Of a stretch of DNA of 59,250 nt, positions 33,883-45,228 are shown piece by piece. Source of the stretch: an uncultured Raoultella sp. (GTDB taxonomy: Bacteria > Pseudomonadota > Gammaproteobacteria > Enterobacterales > Enterobacteriaceae); NCBI GenBank assembly GCA_900759445.1, contig CAAEVH010000022.1, positions 1 to 59,250 of the forward strand, given 5' to 3'. Numbering within the stretch: position 1 is the first letter of the stretch; each line of letters begins with the position of its first letter. The position numbers and the translations under genes were made by a program. The notes under the pieces were generated by a model. That model made no database searches and had not been told where the DNA came from. It saw nothing but the letters and a program-made list of their open reading frames with translations.

Positions 33883-33891
33883 CGATATTCT

Positions 33892-34992
33892 TTACAAGCG
33901 CATAGGCATGACAACGTAAGCTGCGGATTGTGATGCCGCATCCTCAATCTGCACGCTCGATACCGAGTCGGTCAGCAAAATACGCACATTTTCGCACTTC
34001 AGCGCATTAAGCACATCCAGCACATAGCTGACGTTAAAGCCGATTTCCATCTCGCTGCCGGAGTATGAAACGTCGAGAATCTCTTCCGCTTCTTCCTGTT
34101 CCGGGTTATTGGCGGTGATTTTCAGCTGATTTTCGCTGACATAGAGACGCACGCCGCGGAATTTTTCGTTCGACAGAATCGCGGCACGAGCAAAGGCCTG
34201 CTTAAGAATATCGCAGCCGGCATCCAGATGTTTATCGGGATTCTTCGGCAATACCCGGCGATAATCAGGGAAACGACCGTCAACCAGCTTCGATGTGAAG
34301 ATAAAATCACCGACGTGGGCACGAATATTGTTGCTGCCAATCTGCACGCGCAGCGGCGTATCGCCGCCATCAAGCATGCGCATCAGCTCAATCACCCCTT
34401 TACGCGGCACGATCACCGAATGGTTCGGCAACGATTCACCCAGCGGCATTGAACAGACCGCCAGACGGTGTCCGTCGGTGGCAACGGTACGCAGTTCGTC
34501 ACCTTCGGTTTCAAACAACATGCCGTTTAAGTAATAACGCACATCCTGATGCGCCATCGAAAACTGCGTGGCTTCAATCAGGCGCTTCATCGTCGCCTGC
34601 GGCAGGGTAAATTCGACTTCACTCTGCCAGTCATCAAGATTCGGGAAATCGGCAGCGGGCAGGGTCGACAGCGAAAAACGGCTGCGTCCGGAACGCACCA
34701 GCATCCGATCGCCTTCCAGCTGAACGGCAATCTCCGCGCCTTCGGGCAGGCCGCGGCAGATATCAAAGAATTTTCGCGCCGGAACGGTCGTTGCACCCGC
34801 CTCATGCGGTTGAATCAGCGCAACGCGCGCCACCATTTCCATTTCGAGGTCCGTACCGGTCAGCGACAGCGCGCCATCCGAGACCTGAAGCAGCAGGTTA
34901 CCGAGAATTGGCAGCGTCGGACGACCCCCTAAGGGACCGCTCACCTGTTGCAGCGGTTTTAATAAATGTTCACGTTCTACGGTAAATTTCAT
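33892..34992 (-). CDS. dnaN: DNA polymerase III beta sliding clamp
   Basis: A 366-residue clamp monomer, the same length as E. coli DnaN, with three similar clamp domains of about 120 residues and the C-terminal YVVMPMRL that forms part of the binding cleft. Dimers encircle DNA and tether polymerases, MutS and Hda. It starts 4 bases after the dnaA stop, as expected for co-transcription. Confidence 0.98.
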   Translation of the reverse strand: MKFTVEREHLLKPLQQVSGPLGGRPTLPILGNLLLQVSDGALSLTGTDLEMEMVARVALIQPHEAGATTVPARKFFDICRGLPEGAEIAVQLEGDRMLVRSGRSRFSLSTLPAADFPNLDDWQSEVEFTLPQATMKRLIEATQFSMAHQDVRYYLNGMLFETEGDELRTVATDGHRLAVCSMPLGESLPNHSVIVPRKGVIELMRMLDGGDTPLRVQIGSNNIRAHVGDFIFTSKLVDGRFPDYRRVLPKNPDKHLDAGCDILKQAFARAAILSNEKFRGVRLYVSENQLKITANNPEQEEAEEILDVSYSGSEMEIGFNVSYVLDVLNALKCENVRILLTDSVSSVQIEDAASQSAAYVVMPMRL

Positions 34993-34996
34993 AGCG

Positions 34997-36403
34997 TCAC
35001 GAGGATAATGTTCTGATTAAATTGGAAAAGTCTTCTTTGATATCGTGGCTTTCTTCACGCAGCTGCTCAATCTTACGGCAAGCGTGTAGCACGGTGGTAT
35101 GGTCGCGACCGCCAAACGCATCGCCGATTTCCGGCAAACTGTGGTTGGTCAGTTCTTTCGCCAGCGCCATCGCCATCTGGCGTGGACGCGCCACCGAACG
35201 GGAGCGGCGTTTCGACAACAGGTCCGCTACCTTAATCTTGTAATATTCCGCCACCGTCTTCTGAATATTGTCGATGGTGACCAGTTTTTCCTGCAGCGCC
35301 AGCAGATCGCGCAGCGCTTCACGCACGAAATCGATGGTGATCGCCCGGCCGGTAAAGTTGGCATTGGCGATAACGCGGTTCAGCGCCCCTTCCAGCTCAC
35401 GTACGTTAGAGCGTAGACGCTTGGCAATAAAGAAGGCCACTTCTCCCGGCAGACGAATGTCGTTTTCGTCGGCTTTTTTCATCAGGATCGCCACGCGGGT
35501 TTCCAGCTCAGGCGGCTCGATCGCTACCGTCAGCCCCCAGCCAAAGCGGGATTTCAGACGATCCTCAACACCATTGATCTCTTTCGGATAGCGATCCGAA
35601 GTGAGAATGATCTGCTGATTACCCTCCAGCAGAGCATTAAAGGTGTGGAAAAACTCTTCCTGAGAGCGCTCTTTATTGGCAAAGAACTGAATATCATCGA
35701 TCAACAGGGCGTCGACGGAGCGGTAGTAGCGTTTAAACTCTTCAATGGCGTTGTTCTGTAACGCTTTAACCATGTCCTGAACAAAACGCTCCGAGTGCAT
35801 ATAGACCACTTTGGCGTTAGGTTTGCGCGCAACAATGCCGTTACCGACCGCGTGCAACAGGTGGGTTTTACCCAGACCGGTACCGCCATAAAGGAATAAA
35901 GGGTTATATGCGCCACCCGGGTTATCGGCGACCTGACGCGCCGCCGCACGAGCCAGCTGGTTAGATTTACCTTCCACAAAATTGTCGAAGGTGTGCTTAA
36001 CGTTAACGTTAGAGCGGTAGGTAGGCTCCGCCGGTGCCGGGACGTTATCCCAGCCGGGACGCACGATCGTTGGCGCAACGCGCGCCGTCTGAACCTGCGC
36101 TGCCGGTACGGCGGTCGCAACATGCGTATTTACCGCGCCGCGTTGCGCCTGCACCGCCGGGCGAGTCCCGACTTCAAATCGCAGTTGTGGGGCATCAGCA
36201 CCGCAAAAATCATTGAGGAGTCCATTGATATTATTGAGGTATTTATCCCTTACCCAATCGAGCACAAAACGGTTTGGCGCATACAGTGCCAACGTGTTAT
36301 CGCTCAATTCCGCCTGCAACGGGCGTATCCACATACTGAATTCTGTGGCTGGTAACTCATCCTGCAATCGGGCAAGACACTGCTGCCAAAGCGAAAGTGA
36401 CAC
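34997..36403 (-). CDS. dnaA: DnaA, replication initiator
   Basis: A 468-residue AAA+ protein. Domain I is at 1-90 ([20 protein letters not shown]), a variable linker at 90-130, Walker [10 protein letters not shown] near 172-180, Walker [10 protein letters not shown], and the DNA-binding domain IV signature [18 protein letters not shown] near the end. The start is the GTG at 36403, as in E. coli, with GGAG before it; the longer frame up to 36508 is not used. It binds DnaA boxes and opens oriC. The linker differs in sequence and length from E. coli, as usual. Confidence 0.98.
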   Translation of the reverse strand: MSLSLWQQCLARLQDELPATEFSMWIRPLQAELSDNTLALYAPNRFVLDWVRDKYLNNINGLLNDFCGADAPQLRFEVGTRPAVQAQRGAVNTHVATAVPAAQVQTARVAPTIVRPGWDNVPAPAEPTYRSNVNVKHTFDNFVEGKSNQLARAAARQVADNPGGAYNPLFLYGGTGLGKTHLLHAVGNGIVARKPNAKVVYMHSERFVQDMVKALQNNAIEEFKRYYRSVDALLIDDIQFFANKERSQEEFFHTFNALLEGNQQIILTSDRYPKEINGVEDRLKSRFGWGLTVAIEPPELETRVAILMKKADENDIRLPGEVAFFIAKRLRSNVRELEGALNRVIANANFTGRAITIDFVREALRDLLALQEKLVTIDNIQKTVAEYYKIKVADLLSKRRSRSVARPRQMAMALAKELTNHSLPEIGDAFGGRDHTTVLHACRKIEQLREESHDIKEDFSNLIRTLSS

Positions 36404-37165
<762 letters not shown>

Positions 37166-37180
37166 TAAAGCTAACCCTGC

Positions 37181-37540
37181 GTGGTTAAGCTCGCATTTCC
37201 CAGGGAGTTACGTTTGTTAACTCCCAGTCATTTCACTTTCGTCTTCCAGCAGCCACAACGGGCTGGCACGCCGCAAATCACCATCCTCGGCCGCCTGAAT
37301 TCGCTGGGGCATCCCCGCATCGGTCTTACCGTCGCCAAGAAAAACGTCAAACGCGCACATGAACGCAATCGGATTAAACGTCTGACGCGTGAAAGTTTTC
37401 GTTTGCGTCAACATGAACTCCCGCCAATGGATTTCGTGGTGGTGGCAAAGAAAGGGGTTGCTGACCTCGATAACCGTGCTCTCTCGGAAGCGTTGGAAAA
37501 ATTATGGCGCCGCCATTGTCGCCTGGCTCCCGGGTCCTGA
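37181..37540 (+). CDS. rnpA: Ribonuclease P protein subunit
   Basis: A 119-residue basic protein with the RNR motif region [17 protein letters not shown] near 57-73. It joins the M1 RNA (not in this window) to mature tRNA 5' ends. The start is GTG at 37181, as in E. coli, and the length is identical. Its last 37 bases overlap yidD. Confidence 0.97.
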   Translation: MVKLAFPRELRLLTPSHFTFVFQQPQRAGTPQITILGRLNSLGHPRIGLTVAKKNVKRAHERNRIKRLTRESFRLRQHELPPMDFVVVAKKGVADLDNRALSEALEKLWRRHCRLAPGS

Positions 37541-37761
37541 TAGGCCTTATTCGGGTCTATCAGCGCCTGATTAGTCCGCTACTCGGGCCGCATTGTCGTT
37601 TCACGCCAACCTGTTCAAGCTACGGAATTGAGGCATTGCGCAGGTTTGGAGTGATAAAAGGCAGTTGGTTGACAGTGAAACGCGTATTAAAATGCCACCC
37701 TTTACACCCTGGTGGTGACGATCCCGTCCCGCCTGGACCATTTGATACCAGAGAACACTAA
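37504..37761 (+). CDS. yidD: YidD, membrane protein insertion efficiency factor
   Basis: An 85-residue protein with the conserved Cys-rich block [20 protein letters not shown] and a second Cys in KCHPLHPGG. It is membrane-associated by an amphipathic helix and aids YidC-dependent insertion. It overlaps rnpA in another frame and ends 2 bases before yidC. Confidence 0.95.
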   Translation: MAPPLSPGSRVLIGLIRVYQRLISPLLGPHCRFTPTCSSYGIEALRRFGVIKGSWLTVKRVLKCHPLHPGGDDPVPPGPFDTREH

Positions 37762-37763
37762 CG

Positions 37764-39410
37764 ATGGATTCGCAACGCAATCTTCTTATCATCGCTTTGT
37801 TGTTCGTGTCTTTCATGATCTGGCAAGCCTGGGAGCAGGATAACAATCCTCAGGCTCAGCAACAGACCACGCAGACAACGACCACAGCAGCGGGTAGCGC
37901 CGCCGACCAGGGCGTACCGGCCAGTGGCCAGGGGAAACTGATTACGGTAAAAACCGATGTGCTTGAGCTGACCATCAACACCCGCGGTGGTGATGTGGAG
38001 CAAGCGCTGCTTCCGGCTTATCCGAAAGCACTGAAGTCGACTGAACCGTTCCAGTTACTGGAAACCACGCCACAGTTTATCTATCAGGCTCAAAGCGGCT
38101 TAACCGGTCGTGATGGCCCGGATAACCCGGCTAATGGAGCCCGCCCGCTGTATAACGTCGATAAAGATGCGTTTGTGCTGGCGGAAGGCCAGAACGAAAT
38201 CGTCATTCCGCTGACGTATACCGATAAAGCAGGCAACGTCTTCACCAAAACCTTCACGCTGAAACGCGGTGATTATGCGGTGAACGTGGGTTATAACGTG
38301 CAGAACGTTGGTGAAAAACCGCTGGAGATTTCTACCTTCGGTCAGTTGAAACAGACTGCCAACCTGCCAACCAGCCGCGATACCCAAACCGGTGGCCTGT
38401 CTACGATGCACACCTTCCGTGGTGCCGCGTACTCAACGTCAGAATCGAAATACGAAAAATATAAATTCGATACCATCGTCGATAACGAAAACCTGAACGT
38501 CAGCACCAAAGACGGTTGGGTGGCGATGCTGCAGCAGTACTTCACCACCGCATGGGTTCCGCATAACGCTGGTACCAACAGCTTCTACACCGCCAACCTC
38601 GGCAACGGCGTTGTCGCAATCGGCTATAAATCGCAGCCGGTACTGGTACAGCCGGGTCAAACCGACAAGCTGGAAAGCATTCTGTGGGTCGGTCCGGCCA
38701 TTCAGGACAAAATGGCTGCCGTCGCGCCGCACCTGGATCTGACCGTCGACTACGGCTGGCTGTGGTTCATCTCCCAACCGCTGTTTAAGCTGCTGAAATT
38801 CATCCACAGCTTCCTCGGTAACTGGGGCTTCTCGATTATCGTTATCACCTTTATCGTTCGTGGCATCATGTACCCGCTGACCAAAGCGCAGTACACCTCC
38901 ATGGCGAAGATGCGCATGCTGCAGCCGAAGATTCAGGCAATGCGTGAGCGTCTGGGCGATGACAAACAGCGCCAAAGCCAGGAAATGATGGCCCTGTATA
39001 AAGCAGAAAAGGTCAACCCGCTGGGTGGCTGCTTCCCGCTGATTATTCAGATGCCAATCTTCCTTGCGCTGTACTACATGCTGAGCGCCTCGGTTGAACT
39101 GCGTCATGCGCCGTTTATCCTGTGGATCCACGACCTGTCAGCGCAAGACCCGTACTACATCCTGCCGATCATCATGGGCGCGACGATGTTCTTCATTCAG
39201 AAGATGTCTCCGACCACCGTGACCGACCCGATGCAGCAGAAGATCATGACCTTTATGCCGGTCATCTTTACGGTGTTCTTCCTGTGGTTCCCGTCAGGTC
39301 TGGTGGTTTACTATATCGTCAGCAACCTGGTGACCATTATTCAGCAGCAGCTGATTTACCGTGGTCTCGAGAAGCGTGGTCTGCATAGCCGCGAGAAGAA
39401 AAAGAGCTGA
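37764..39410 (+). CDS. yidC: YidC, membrane protein insertase
   Basis: A 548-residue Oxa1/YidC insertase, the same length as E. coli YidC. An N-terminal membrane anchor is followed by a large periplasmic domain (about 25-340) and the five-helix core (about 345-535), which includes [20 protein letters not shown] with the essential Arg region. The basic tail is REKKKS. It inserts small inner-membrane proteins such as the F0 c subunit, alone or with SecYEG. Confidence 0.98.
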   Translation: MDSQRNLLIIALLFVSFMIWQAWEQDNNPQAQQQTTQTTTTAAGSAADQGVPASGQGKLITVKTDVLELTINTRGGDVEQALLPAYPKALKSTEPFQLLETTPQFIYQAQSGLTGRDGPDNPANGARPLYNVDKDAFVLAEGQNEIVIPLTYTDKAGNVFTKTFTLKRGDYAVNVGYNVQNVGEKPLEISTFGQLKQTANLPTSRDTQTGGLSTMHTFRGAAYSTSESKYEKYKFDTIVDNENLNVSTKDGWVAMLQQYFTTAWVPHNAGTNSFYTANLGNGVVAIGYKSQPVLVQPGQTDKLESILWVGPAIQDKMAAVAPHLDLTVDYGWLWFISQPLFKLLKFIHSFLGNWGFSIIVITFIVRGIMYPLTKAQYTSMAKMRMLQPKIQAMRERLGDDKQRQSQEMMALYKAEKVNPLGGCFPLIIQMPIFLALYYMLSASVELRHAPFILWIHDLSAQDPYYILPIIMGATMFFIQKMSPTTVTDPMQQKIMTFMPVIFTVFFLWFPSGLVVYYIVSNLVTIIQQQLIYRGLEKRGLHSREKKKS

Positions 39411-39446
39411 TACTCTGCTTAAGCCGCAGTAGAATCAATGCCAGAG

Positions 39447-39472
39447 AAGGCGGTCAATAGACCGCCTTTTTT
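39447..39472 (+). terminator. Terminator after yidC
   Basis: AAGGCGGTC-4-GACCGCCTT followed by TTTT, 37 bases after the yidC stop. It may be partly read through into mnmE. Confidence 0.85.
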
Positions 39473-39493
39473 ACATTTACATAGAGAGTCATC

Positions 39494-40858
39494 ATGAGCC
39501 ATAACGACACTATCGTCGCCCAGGCAACCCCACCGGGACGCGGTGGTGTGGGCATCCTGCGCATCTCCGGCCTCAAAGCGCGCGACGTCGCGCAAGCGGT
39601 TCTCGGCAAGCTGCCAAAACCGCGCTATGCCGATTATCTGCCCTTTAAAGATACCGACGGCACGCCGCTGGATCAGGGTATTGCGCTATGGTTCCCCGGC
39701 CCGAACTCCTTTACCGGTGAAGATGTCCTGGAACTCCAGGGCCACGGCGGCCCGGTGATTCTGGATCTGCTACTGAAACGAATCCTGACGCTGCCCGGCG
39801 TGCGTATCGCCAGGCCCGGGGAGTTCTCTGAACGCGCATTTCTTAACGATAAGCTCGATCTTGCCCAGGCTGAAGCGATTGCTGACCTGATTGACGCCAG
39901 CTCCGAGCAGGCAGCACGCTCGGCGCTCAACTCGCTGCAGGGCGCCTTCTCTGCCCGGGTGAATCATCTGGTGGAAGCGCTGACCCATCTGCGTATCTAT
40001 GTTGAAGCCGCTATCGACTTCCCGGATGAAGAGATAGATTTCCTCTCCGACGGTAAAATTGAAGCCCAGCTCAACGGCGTGATTGCCGATCTTGATGCCG
40101 TTCGCGCCGAGGCCCGCCAGGGCAGCCTGCTGCGAGAAGGGATGAAAGTGGTGATAGCCGGCCGACCGAACGCCGGGAAGTCGAGCCTGCTGAACGCGCT
40201 GGCCGGGCGCGAAGCGGCGATCGTGACCGATATTGCCGGAACCACCCGCGATGTGCTGCGCGAGCATATCCATATCGACGGCATGCCGCTGCATATCATT
40301 GATACCGCAGGACTCCGCGATGCCAATGATGAGGTTGAGCGCATTGGAATTGAACGTGCCTGGCAGGAAATCGAGCAGGCCGATCGGGTACTGTTCATGG
40401 TGGACGGTACGACCACCCGCGCCGTCGACCCGGCGGAGATCTGGCCAGACTTTATCGAGCGTTTACCGGCGAAACTGCCGATTACCGTGGTGCGAAATAA
40501 AGCCGATGTCACCGGCGAAACGCTGGGTATCAGTGAAGTGAATGGCCACTCGCTGATTCGGCTGTCGGCGCGAACCGGAGAGGGCATAGATGTCCTGCGC
40601 AACCATCTCAAGCAGAGCATGGGCTTCGATACCAATATGGAAGGCGGTTTCCTCGCCCGTCGTCGCCACCTGCAGGCACTGTCAGAAGCCGCCAGCCATC
40701 TACAGCAGGGCAAAGCGCAGCTGCTTGGCGCCTGGGCCGGCGAGCTGCTGGCGGAAGAGCTGCGGCTCGCGCAGCAGGCGCTGAGCGAAATCACCGGCGA
40801 GTTTACCTCTGATGACCTGCTGGGGCGCATTTTCTCCAGCTTCTGTATCGGGAAATAA
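39494..40858 (+). CDS. mnmE: MnmE, tRNA uridine-34 modification GTPase
   Basis: A 454-residue protein. The N-terminal folate-binding domain is at 1-118, the helical domain is interrupted by a G domain (about 216-380) with G1 [10 protein letters not shown]2/G3 DIAGTTRD and DTAGLRD, and G4 NKAD. The C-terminal CIGK carries the catalytic Cys. With MnmG it makes cmnm5U34 in several tRNAs. In E. coli tna genes follow; here they are absent. Confidence 0.98.
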   Translation: MSHNDTIVAQATPPGRGGVGILRISGLKARDVAQAVLGKLPKPRYADYLPFKDTDGTPLDQGIALWFPGPNSFTGEDVLELQGHGGPVILDLLLKRILTLPGVRIARPGEFSERAFLNDKLDLAQAEAIADLIDASSEQAARSALNSLQGAFSARVNHLVEALTHLRIYVEAAIDFPDEEIDFLSDGKIEAQLNGVIADLDAVRAEARQGSLLREGMKVVIAGRPNAGKSSLLNALAGREAAIVTDIAGTTRDVLREHIHIDGMPLHIIDTAGLRDANDEVERIGIERAWQEIEQADRVLFMVDGTTTRAVDPAEIWPDFIERLPAKLPITVVRNKADVTGETLGISEVNGHSLIRLSARTGEGIDVLRNHLKQSMGFDTNMEGGFLARRRHLQALSEAASHLQQGKAQLLGAWAGELLAEELRLAQQALSEITGEFTSDDLLGRIFSSFCIGK

Positions 40859-40891
40859 CGCGACATCACTGCGCATTGGTGAGCATGAACT

Positions 40892-40927
40892 AACCTGCAT
40901 CAACATAATGTTTATGCAGGTTTTTTT
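40892..40927 (+). terminator. mnmE terminator
   Basis: CCTGCAT-13-ATGCAGG followed by seven T residues, 35 bases after the mnmE stop. Confidence 0.85.
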
Positions 40928-41039
40928 ATTTCTCTGGCAGGGGGTTTTCCCTTTAACCTCACGATCCCACCGACGCAAGGTTGCTTCCTGTAACGTGGCA
41001 TCATTAAATGTCATGACCCTCCCACAGCAGGATAACGTC

Positions 41040-41444
41040 ATGACTTCTGATTACACCGTTATCGAGACCGTCCCGTCGGCAGAGGATTTTTGCCGTTTAC
41101 GCCTTATTGCCGGTATGTCCCCGCGCCCGCTGGAGGGCGTGAAGGCCGGGTTGCCGCGCAGCTGCTATGGCGTGCATATCCTCTGGCAAGGCGTTCCCGT
41201 GGGCATGGGGCGCATCGTCGGTGATGGCGCGGTGAATTTCGACATCGTCGATGTGGCGGTCGATCCGGCGCACCAGGGGAAAGGGCTGGGAAGAGTCATC
41301 ATGGAAAAGATCGTCAGCTGGCTGGATGCTAACGCCTGCCAGGGCGCCTATGTCACGCTGGTCGCCGACGTCCCCGGGCTGTACGCGAAGTTTGGGTTTA
41401 CCCCGGTGCGCCCGGCCAGCGAAGGAATGGCCAGAGTCTGGTAG
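41040..41444 (+). CDS. GNAT-family N-acetyltransferase
   Basis: A 134-residue acetyltransferase. The acetyl-CoA motif is in [20 protein letters not shown] near residues 69-88, and the terminal [13 protein letters not shown] is standard for the fold. The substrate is unknown. The frame is open from 40812, but the ATG at 41040 with AGGA before it gives a full-size enzyme. It stands where E. coli has tnaCAB. Confidence 0.82.
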   Translation: MTSDYTVIETVPSAEDFCRLRLIAGMSPRPLEGVKAGLPRSCYGVHILWQGVPVGMGRIVGDGAVNFDIVDVAVDPAHQGKGLGRVIMEKIVSWLDANACQGAYVTLVADVPGLYAKFGFTPVRPASEGMARVW

Positions 41445-41562
41445 TTTATCGCAGAACGCAACGAGGGTTTTTCCTCTCAGGAAATCATTGTTGTCCAAAT
41501 GGCAACTCGTACTGCCGCGCAATAGCCATTACTCTGTACGCCTCTATTCTCGCGGGGGTCTT

Positions 41563-42747
41563 ATGGCACGCTTTCTTATCTGCAGTTTTGCGCTGGTTTT
41601 ACTCTATCCATCCGGCATCGATATGTATCTGGTGGGTTTGCCGCGTATTGCGCAGGACCTCGGCGCCAGCGAAGCACAGCTGCATATTGCGTTCTCGGTT
41701 TACCTTGCGGGCATGGCCGCCGCGATGCTGTTTGCCGGCAGAGCAGCCGATAAATCCGGGCGTAAACCGGTCGCCATTTTCGGTTCGACGACATTTATTC
41801 TGGCTTCGCTGCTCTGTGCGCACGCGCAGACCAGCGATCTCTTCCTCGTCGGGCGTTTTATCCAGGGCATCGGGGCGGGGAGCTGTTATGTCGTCGCTTT
41901 CGCCGTGCTGCGCGATACGCTCGACGATCGTCGTCGCGCCAGGGTGCTGTCGCTGTTAAATGGCATCACCTGCATTATCCCGGTCCTGGCTCCCGTTCTG
42001 GGTCACCTGATTATGCTGAAATACCCGTGGCAGAGCCTGTTCTACACCATGACCGGCATGGGAGTGATGGTCGGCCTGCTCTCGGTCTTTATGCTGCGGG
42101 AAACGCGGCCGGCAGTCCCTTCGCATACTCTCGCCGGGCAGAAAAATGCCACGGAATCCCTGCTGAACCGCTTTTTCCTCAGCCGTATCGTCATTACGAC
42201 CCTCAGCGTAACAGCGATCCTCACCTACGTTAACGTCTCCCCGGTATTGATGATGGAAGAGATGGGGTTCGATCGCGGACAATATTCAATGGCGATGGCC
42301 TTAATGGCGCTGGTCAGCATGACGGTGTCGTTCTCAACGCCCTTTGCGCTCACCCTGTTTAAACCGCGGACGTTGATGCTGACGTCACAGGTCATGTTCT
42401 TTACGGCCGGGACTTTGCTCAGCCTTGCCACCAGCCAGACGGTAACTATGCTGGGTCTGGCGCTGATTTGCGCTGGCTTCTCAGTGGGCTTTGGCGTTGC
42501 TATGAGCCAGGCCCTGGGGCCCTTTACCCTGCGTGCCGGGGTTGCCAGCTCGGTACTGGGCATTGCTCAGGTTTGCGGCTCTTCGCTGTGGATTTGGCTG
42601 GCCGCCATCATCGGGTTAAGTGCCATGAATATGCTGATCGGGATTCTCATTGGCTGTAGCATAGTGAGTATTGTTCTGATTCTGGCCGCTTCCTCTGTTC
42701 GGGCTGCGCAACATAATGAAGAAATCCCTGTCGAGTCTCGATCTTAA
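41563..42747 (+). CDS. mdtL: MdtL multidrug transporter
   Basis: A 394-residue DHA1-family drug:proton antiporter with about 12 membrane segments, similar to E. coli MdtL throughout ([20 protein letters not shown]; motif [15 protein letters not shown]). The open frame starts at 41251 inside the previous gene; the ATG at 41563 matches the family. Its last 32 bases overlap yidZ in another frame. Confidence 0.94.
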   Translation: MARFLICSFALVLLYPSGIDMYLVGLPRIAQDLGASEAQLHIAFSVYLAGMAAAMLFAGRAADKSGRKPVAIFGSTTFILASLLCAHAQTSDLFLVGRFIQGIGAGSCYVVAFAVLRDTLDDRRRARVLSLLNGITCIIPVLAPVLGHLIMLKYPWQSLFYTMTGMGVMVGLLSVFMLRETRPAVPSHTLAGQKNATESLLNRFFLSRIVITTLSVTAILTYVNVSPVLMMEEMGFDRGQYSMAMALMALVSMTVSFSTPFALTLFKPRTLMLTSQVMFFTAGTLLSLATSQTVTMLGLALICAGFSVGFGVAMSQALGPFTLRAGVASSVLGIAQVCGSSLWIWLAAIIGLSAMNMLIGILIGCSIVSIVLILAASSVRAAQHNEEIPVESRS

Positions 42748-43675
42748 TTTATTACTCTGTCTGCAGCTTCTGACCCAGGAGCTCAGCGTCACCCGCACGG
42801 CGAAACGCATGAACGTTTCGCCGTCGGCGGTGAGTAAATCATTAGCTAAACTGCGTACCTGGTTTGACGATCCGCTATTCGTCAAAACGCCGCTCGGTCT
42901 GTCGCCGACGCCATTGATGACCAGCATGGAGCAGGATCTGGCGGACTGGATGCAGATGGGCAACCAGATCCTCGATAAACCCCACCACATCATGCCGAGC
43001 GGTCTGAAGTTTGAACTGGCGGCGGAAACACCGCTGCTGATGATCCTGTTTAATTCGCTGTCGCAGCAAATCTACCAGCGCTATCCCCAGGCGCTAATTC
43101 GCCTGCGCAACTGGGACTACGACTCGCTGGACGCGATCATTCGCGGTGAGGTTGATATCGGCTTTTGCGGACGTGAAACGCATCCGCGTTCACGGGAGCA
43201 GCTCAGCCAGCTGCCGTGGTATATCGATTTTGAAGTCCTGTTTACCGACCTGCCTCAGGTCTGGCTGCGCGCGGATCACCCGGCACTCGACGAAGAGTGG
43301 AATCTGGAGACCTTTTTACGCTATCCGCATATCAATATTAGCTGGGAACAGAGTGATACCTGGGCGCTGGATGACGTTCTCCACGAGCAGGGGCATAAAC
43401 GTACCGTTGCGTTAACGCTGCCGGGATTTGAACAATCGCTGTTTATGGCCGCCCAGCCGAATCACACGATGCTGGCCACCGCGCCACGTTATTGCCATCA
43501 CTATAACCGGCAGCACCATCTGCCGCTGGTGTCGCGGCCGCTTCCGCTGGAGCCGCTATTGCTGGAAAAAACGCGGGTGCCCTTTACCCTGCTATGGCAC
43601 AAACGCAACAGCGACAACCCGAAGATAGTCTGGCTCAGAGAAACGTTTAAGCGGCTCTATGCGGACCCCCTCTGA
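42716..43675 (+). CDS. yidZ: YidZ, LysR-type regulator
   Basis: A 319-residue LysR regulator like E. coli YidZ. The helix-turn-helix is near 18-65 ([20 protein letters not shown]) and the effector domain begins around 95. E. coli YidZ has been linked to nitric-oxide survival under anaerobic conditions; its targets are not defined. The overlap with mdtL suggests co-translation and perhaps a regulatory link. Confidence 0.94.
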   Translation: MKKSLSSLDLNLLLCLQLLTQELSVTRTAKRMNVSPSAVSKSLAKLRTWFDDPLFVKTPLGLSPTPLMTSMEQDLADWMQMGNQILDKPHHIMPSGLKFELAAETPLLMILFNSLSQQIYQRYPQALIRLRNWDYDSLDAIIRGEVDIGFCGRETHPRSREQLSQLPWYIDFEVLFTDLPQVWLRADHPALDEEWNLETFLRYPHINISWEQSDTWALDDVLHEQGHKRTVALTLPGFEQSLFMAAQPNHTMLATAPRYCHHYNRQHHLPLVSRPLPLEPLLLEKTRVPFTLLWHKRNSDNPKIVWLRETFKRLYADPL

Positions 43676-43832
43676 CGTGATTTCTCCTGCCATCCCCGCC
43701 TGACTGCGCAAGAAATTGTAAAAATCGCGCAAATCCCTTTTCAAGGGGGGATTTCCGCATTAAAACCTATCAATACCAGGTGATAATAGATCCCCACAAC
43801 TTTTTCTCTGACCATTAATCACGGAGCGACGA

Positions 43833-44570
43833 ATGGCAACGCATTTTGCAAGAGGGATACTCAGCACCAGGGAGCCGCTATCGACACGACTGTCCGCGGC
43901 CTGTCATCAATCCGCACAGCGCCTGCCAGAATACCGACAGGCCCGCTATCGCGCATCACGTTCACTGCTCGCCGAACTGTTGTTTATGCTGTATGGCATT
44001 AGTGAGCTCCCCGAAATCATCAGCGAAGATAATGGCAGGCCCGTTTTTCGCGATCCCCACCTGCCCCGATTTTCCATTTCCTATGCCGGAAACATTGTCG
44101 GCGTGAGCTTGACGACAGAAGGTGATTGCGGACTGGATATGGAGCTTCAGCACGCCTCACGCGGCGTCCACCCGCTGCACGATGCCAACCGCTACGTGTT
44201 CAACAGCAATGAGAATTTATGGATTAACATCCAGCACGACCCTGACGAAGCGCGCGCCCAGCTGGTGGCGCTGCGCCGGAGCGTGCTGAAGTTAACCGCT
44301 GAAGCGCCCGTTCGTCTGCAGCTGCTACCCGGCGCGGGCCGACTGCGAACCACCAACATGCAGCCTGTTGAAGCCCTGTGCGATGCGGAAACGATACTGG
44401 TCTGGTCGATTGCCGCCACGCCGGCCATCGGCCCGCTTAAAGTCTGGGAATACAATTGTCAGGAAGGCTGGCGTAGTCTGCCGGACGCACAGATGCGAGC
44501 AAAGGAGTCCTCTGCCCGTCTGATGCGCTTTACCAGCCTGCCCATAGAAAAAGCACTCTCCCTCAACTGA
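43833..44570 (+). CDS. yieE: YieE, putative phosphopantetheinyl transferase
   Basis: A 245-residue 4'-phosphopantetheinyl transferase-superfamily protein, close to E. coli YieE (249). Conserved parts are FSISYAGNIVGVSLTTEGDC and then GLDMELQ, the metal-binding Asp-x-Glu site near residues 97-99. The carrier protein it would modify is unknown. GGAG precedes the ATG. It is followed 37 bases later by chrR/yieF. The 157-base spacer before it holds only an inverted repeat (AAATCCC...GGGATTT). Confidence 0.88.
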   Translation: MATHFARGILSTREPLSTRLSAACHQSAQRLPEYRQARYRASRSLLAELLFMLYGISELPEIISEDNGRPVFRDPHLPRFSISYAGNIVGVSLTTEGDCGLDMELQHASRGVHPLHDANRYVFNSNENLWINIQHDPDEARAQLVALRRSVLKLTAEAPVRLQLLPGAGRLRTTNMQPVEALCDAETILVWSIAATPAIGPLKVWEYNCQEGWRSLPDAQMRAKESSARLMRFTSLPIEKALSLN

Positions 44571-44607
44571 CCGGTCTGTCCGGCCATCATGATGCAAAGG
44601 AGCAATC

Positions 44608-45174
44608 ATGTCTGATACGTTGAAAGTTGTTACGCTACTCGGAAGTCTGCGCAAGGGGTCTTTTAATGGCATGGTTGCACGCACCCTGCCTGGTATTGCG
44701 CCGGCGGGCATGGAGATCGTCGCGCTGCCATCGATTGGCGACATTCCGTTATATGACGCGGATATCCAGCAGGAAGACGGGTTTCCGCAAAGCGTGCAGG
44801 ATATTGCACAACAGATTCGCGAAGCCGACGGCGTTGTTATCGTCACGCCTGAATATAACTATTCCGTTCCAGGCGGCCTGAAAAATGCCATTGACTGGCT
44901 GTCGCGCCTGCCTGAACAACCGCTGTCCGGCAAACCGGTCCTGATTCAAACCAGCTCCATGGGCGCAATTGGCGGCGCGCGCTGCCAGTATCACCTGCGT
45001 CAAATTCTGGTGTTCCTCGATGCGATGGTGATGAACAAGCCTGAGTTTATGGGCGGCGTGATTCAGAACAAGGTCGATCCGCAGTCGGGAGAGGTGGTCG
45101 ATCAGAGCACGCTCGACCATTTGAGTGGGCAGCTGAGCGCCTTTGCCGAGTATATTCAGCGAGTAAAAGCGTAA
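44608..45174 (+). CDS. chrR: ChrR/YieF, NAD(P)H-dependent FMN reductase
   Basis: A 188-residue flavodoxin-fold quinone/chromate reductase, the same length as E. coli YieF (ChrR). The FMN phosphate loop is GSLRKGSFN at 12-20, and the second FMN segment is PEYNYSVPGGLKNAIDWLSR near 81-100. It reduces quinones by two electrons, limiting oxidative stress, and reduces chromate as a side activity. Confidence 0.94.
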   Translation: MSDTLKVVTLLGSLRKGSFNGMVARTLPGIAPAGMEIVALPSIGDIPLYDADIQQEDGFPQSVQDIAQQIREADGVVIVTPEYNYSVPGGLKNAIDWLSRLPEQPLSGKPVLIQTSSMGAIGGARCQYHLRQILVFLDAMVMNKPEFMGGVIQNKVDPQSGEVVDQSTLDHLSGQLSAFAEYIQRVKA

Positions 45175-45205
45175 AAAAAGCCCGGCATCGCTGCCGGGCT
45201 TTTTC
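45173..45205. terminator. Bidirectional terminator between chrR and adeP
   Basis: AGCCCGGCA-4-TGCCGGGCT with an A run before and a T run after, so it works on both strands for the convergent genes. Confidence 0.9.
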
Positions 45206-45228
45206 ATTATGCACGACATGCACGACGC

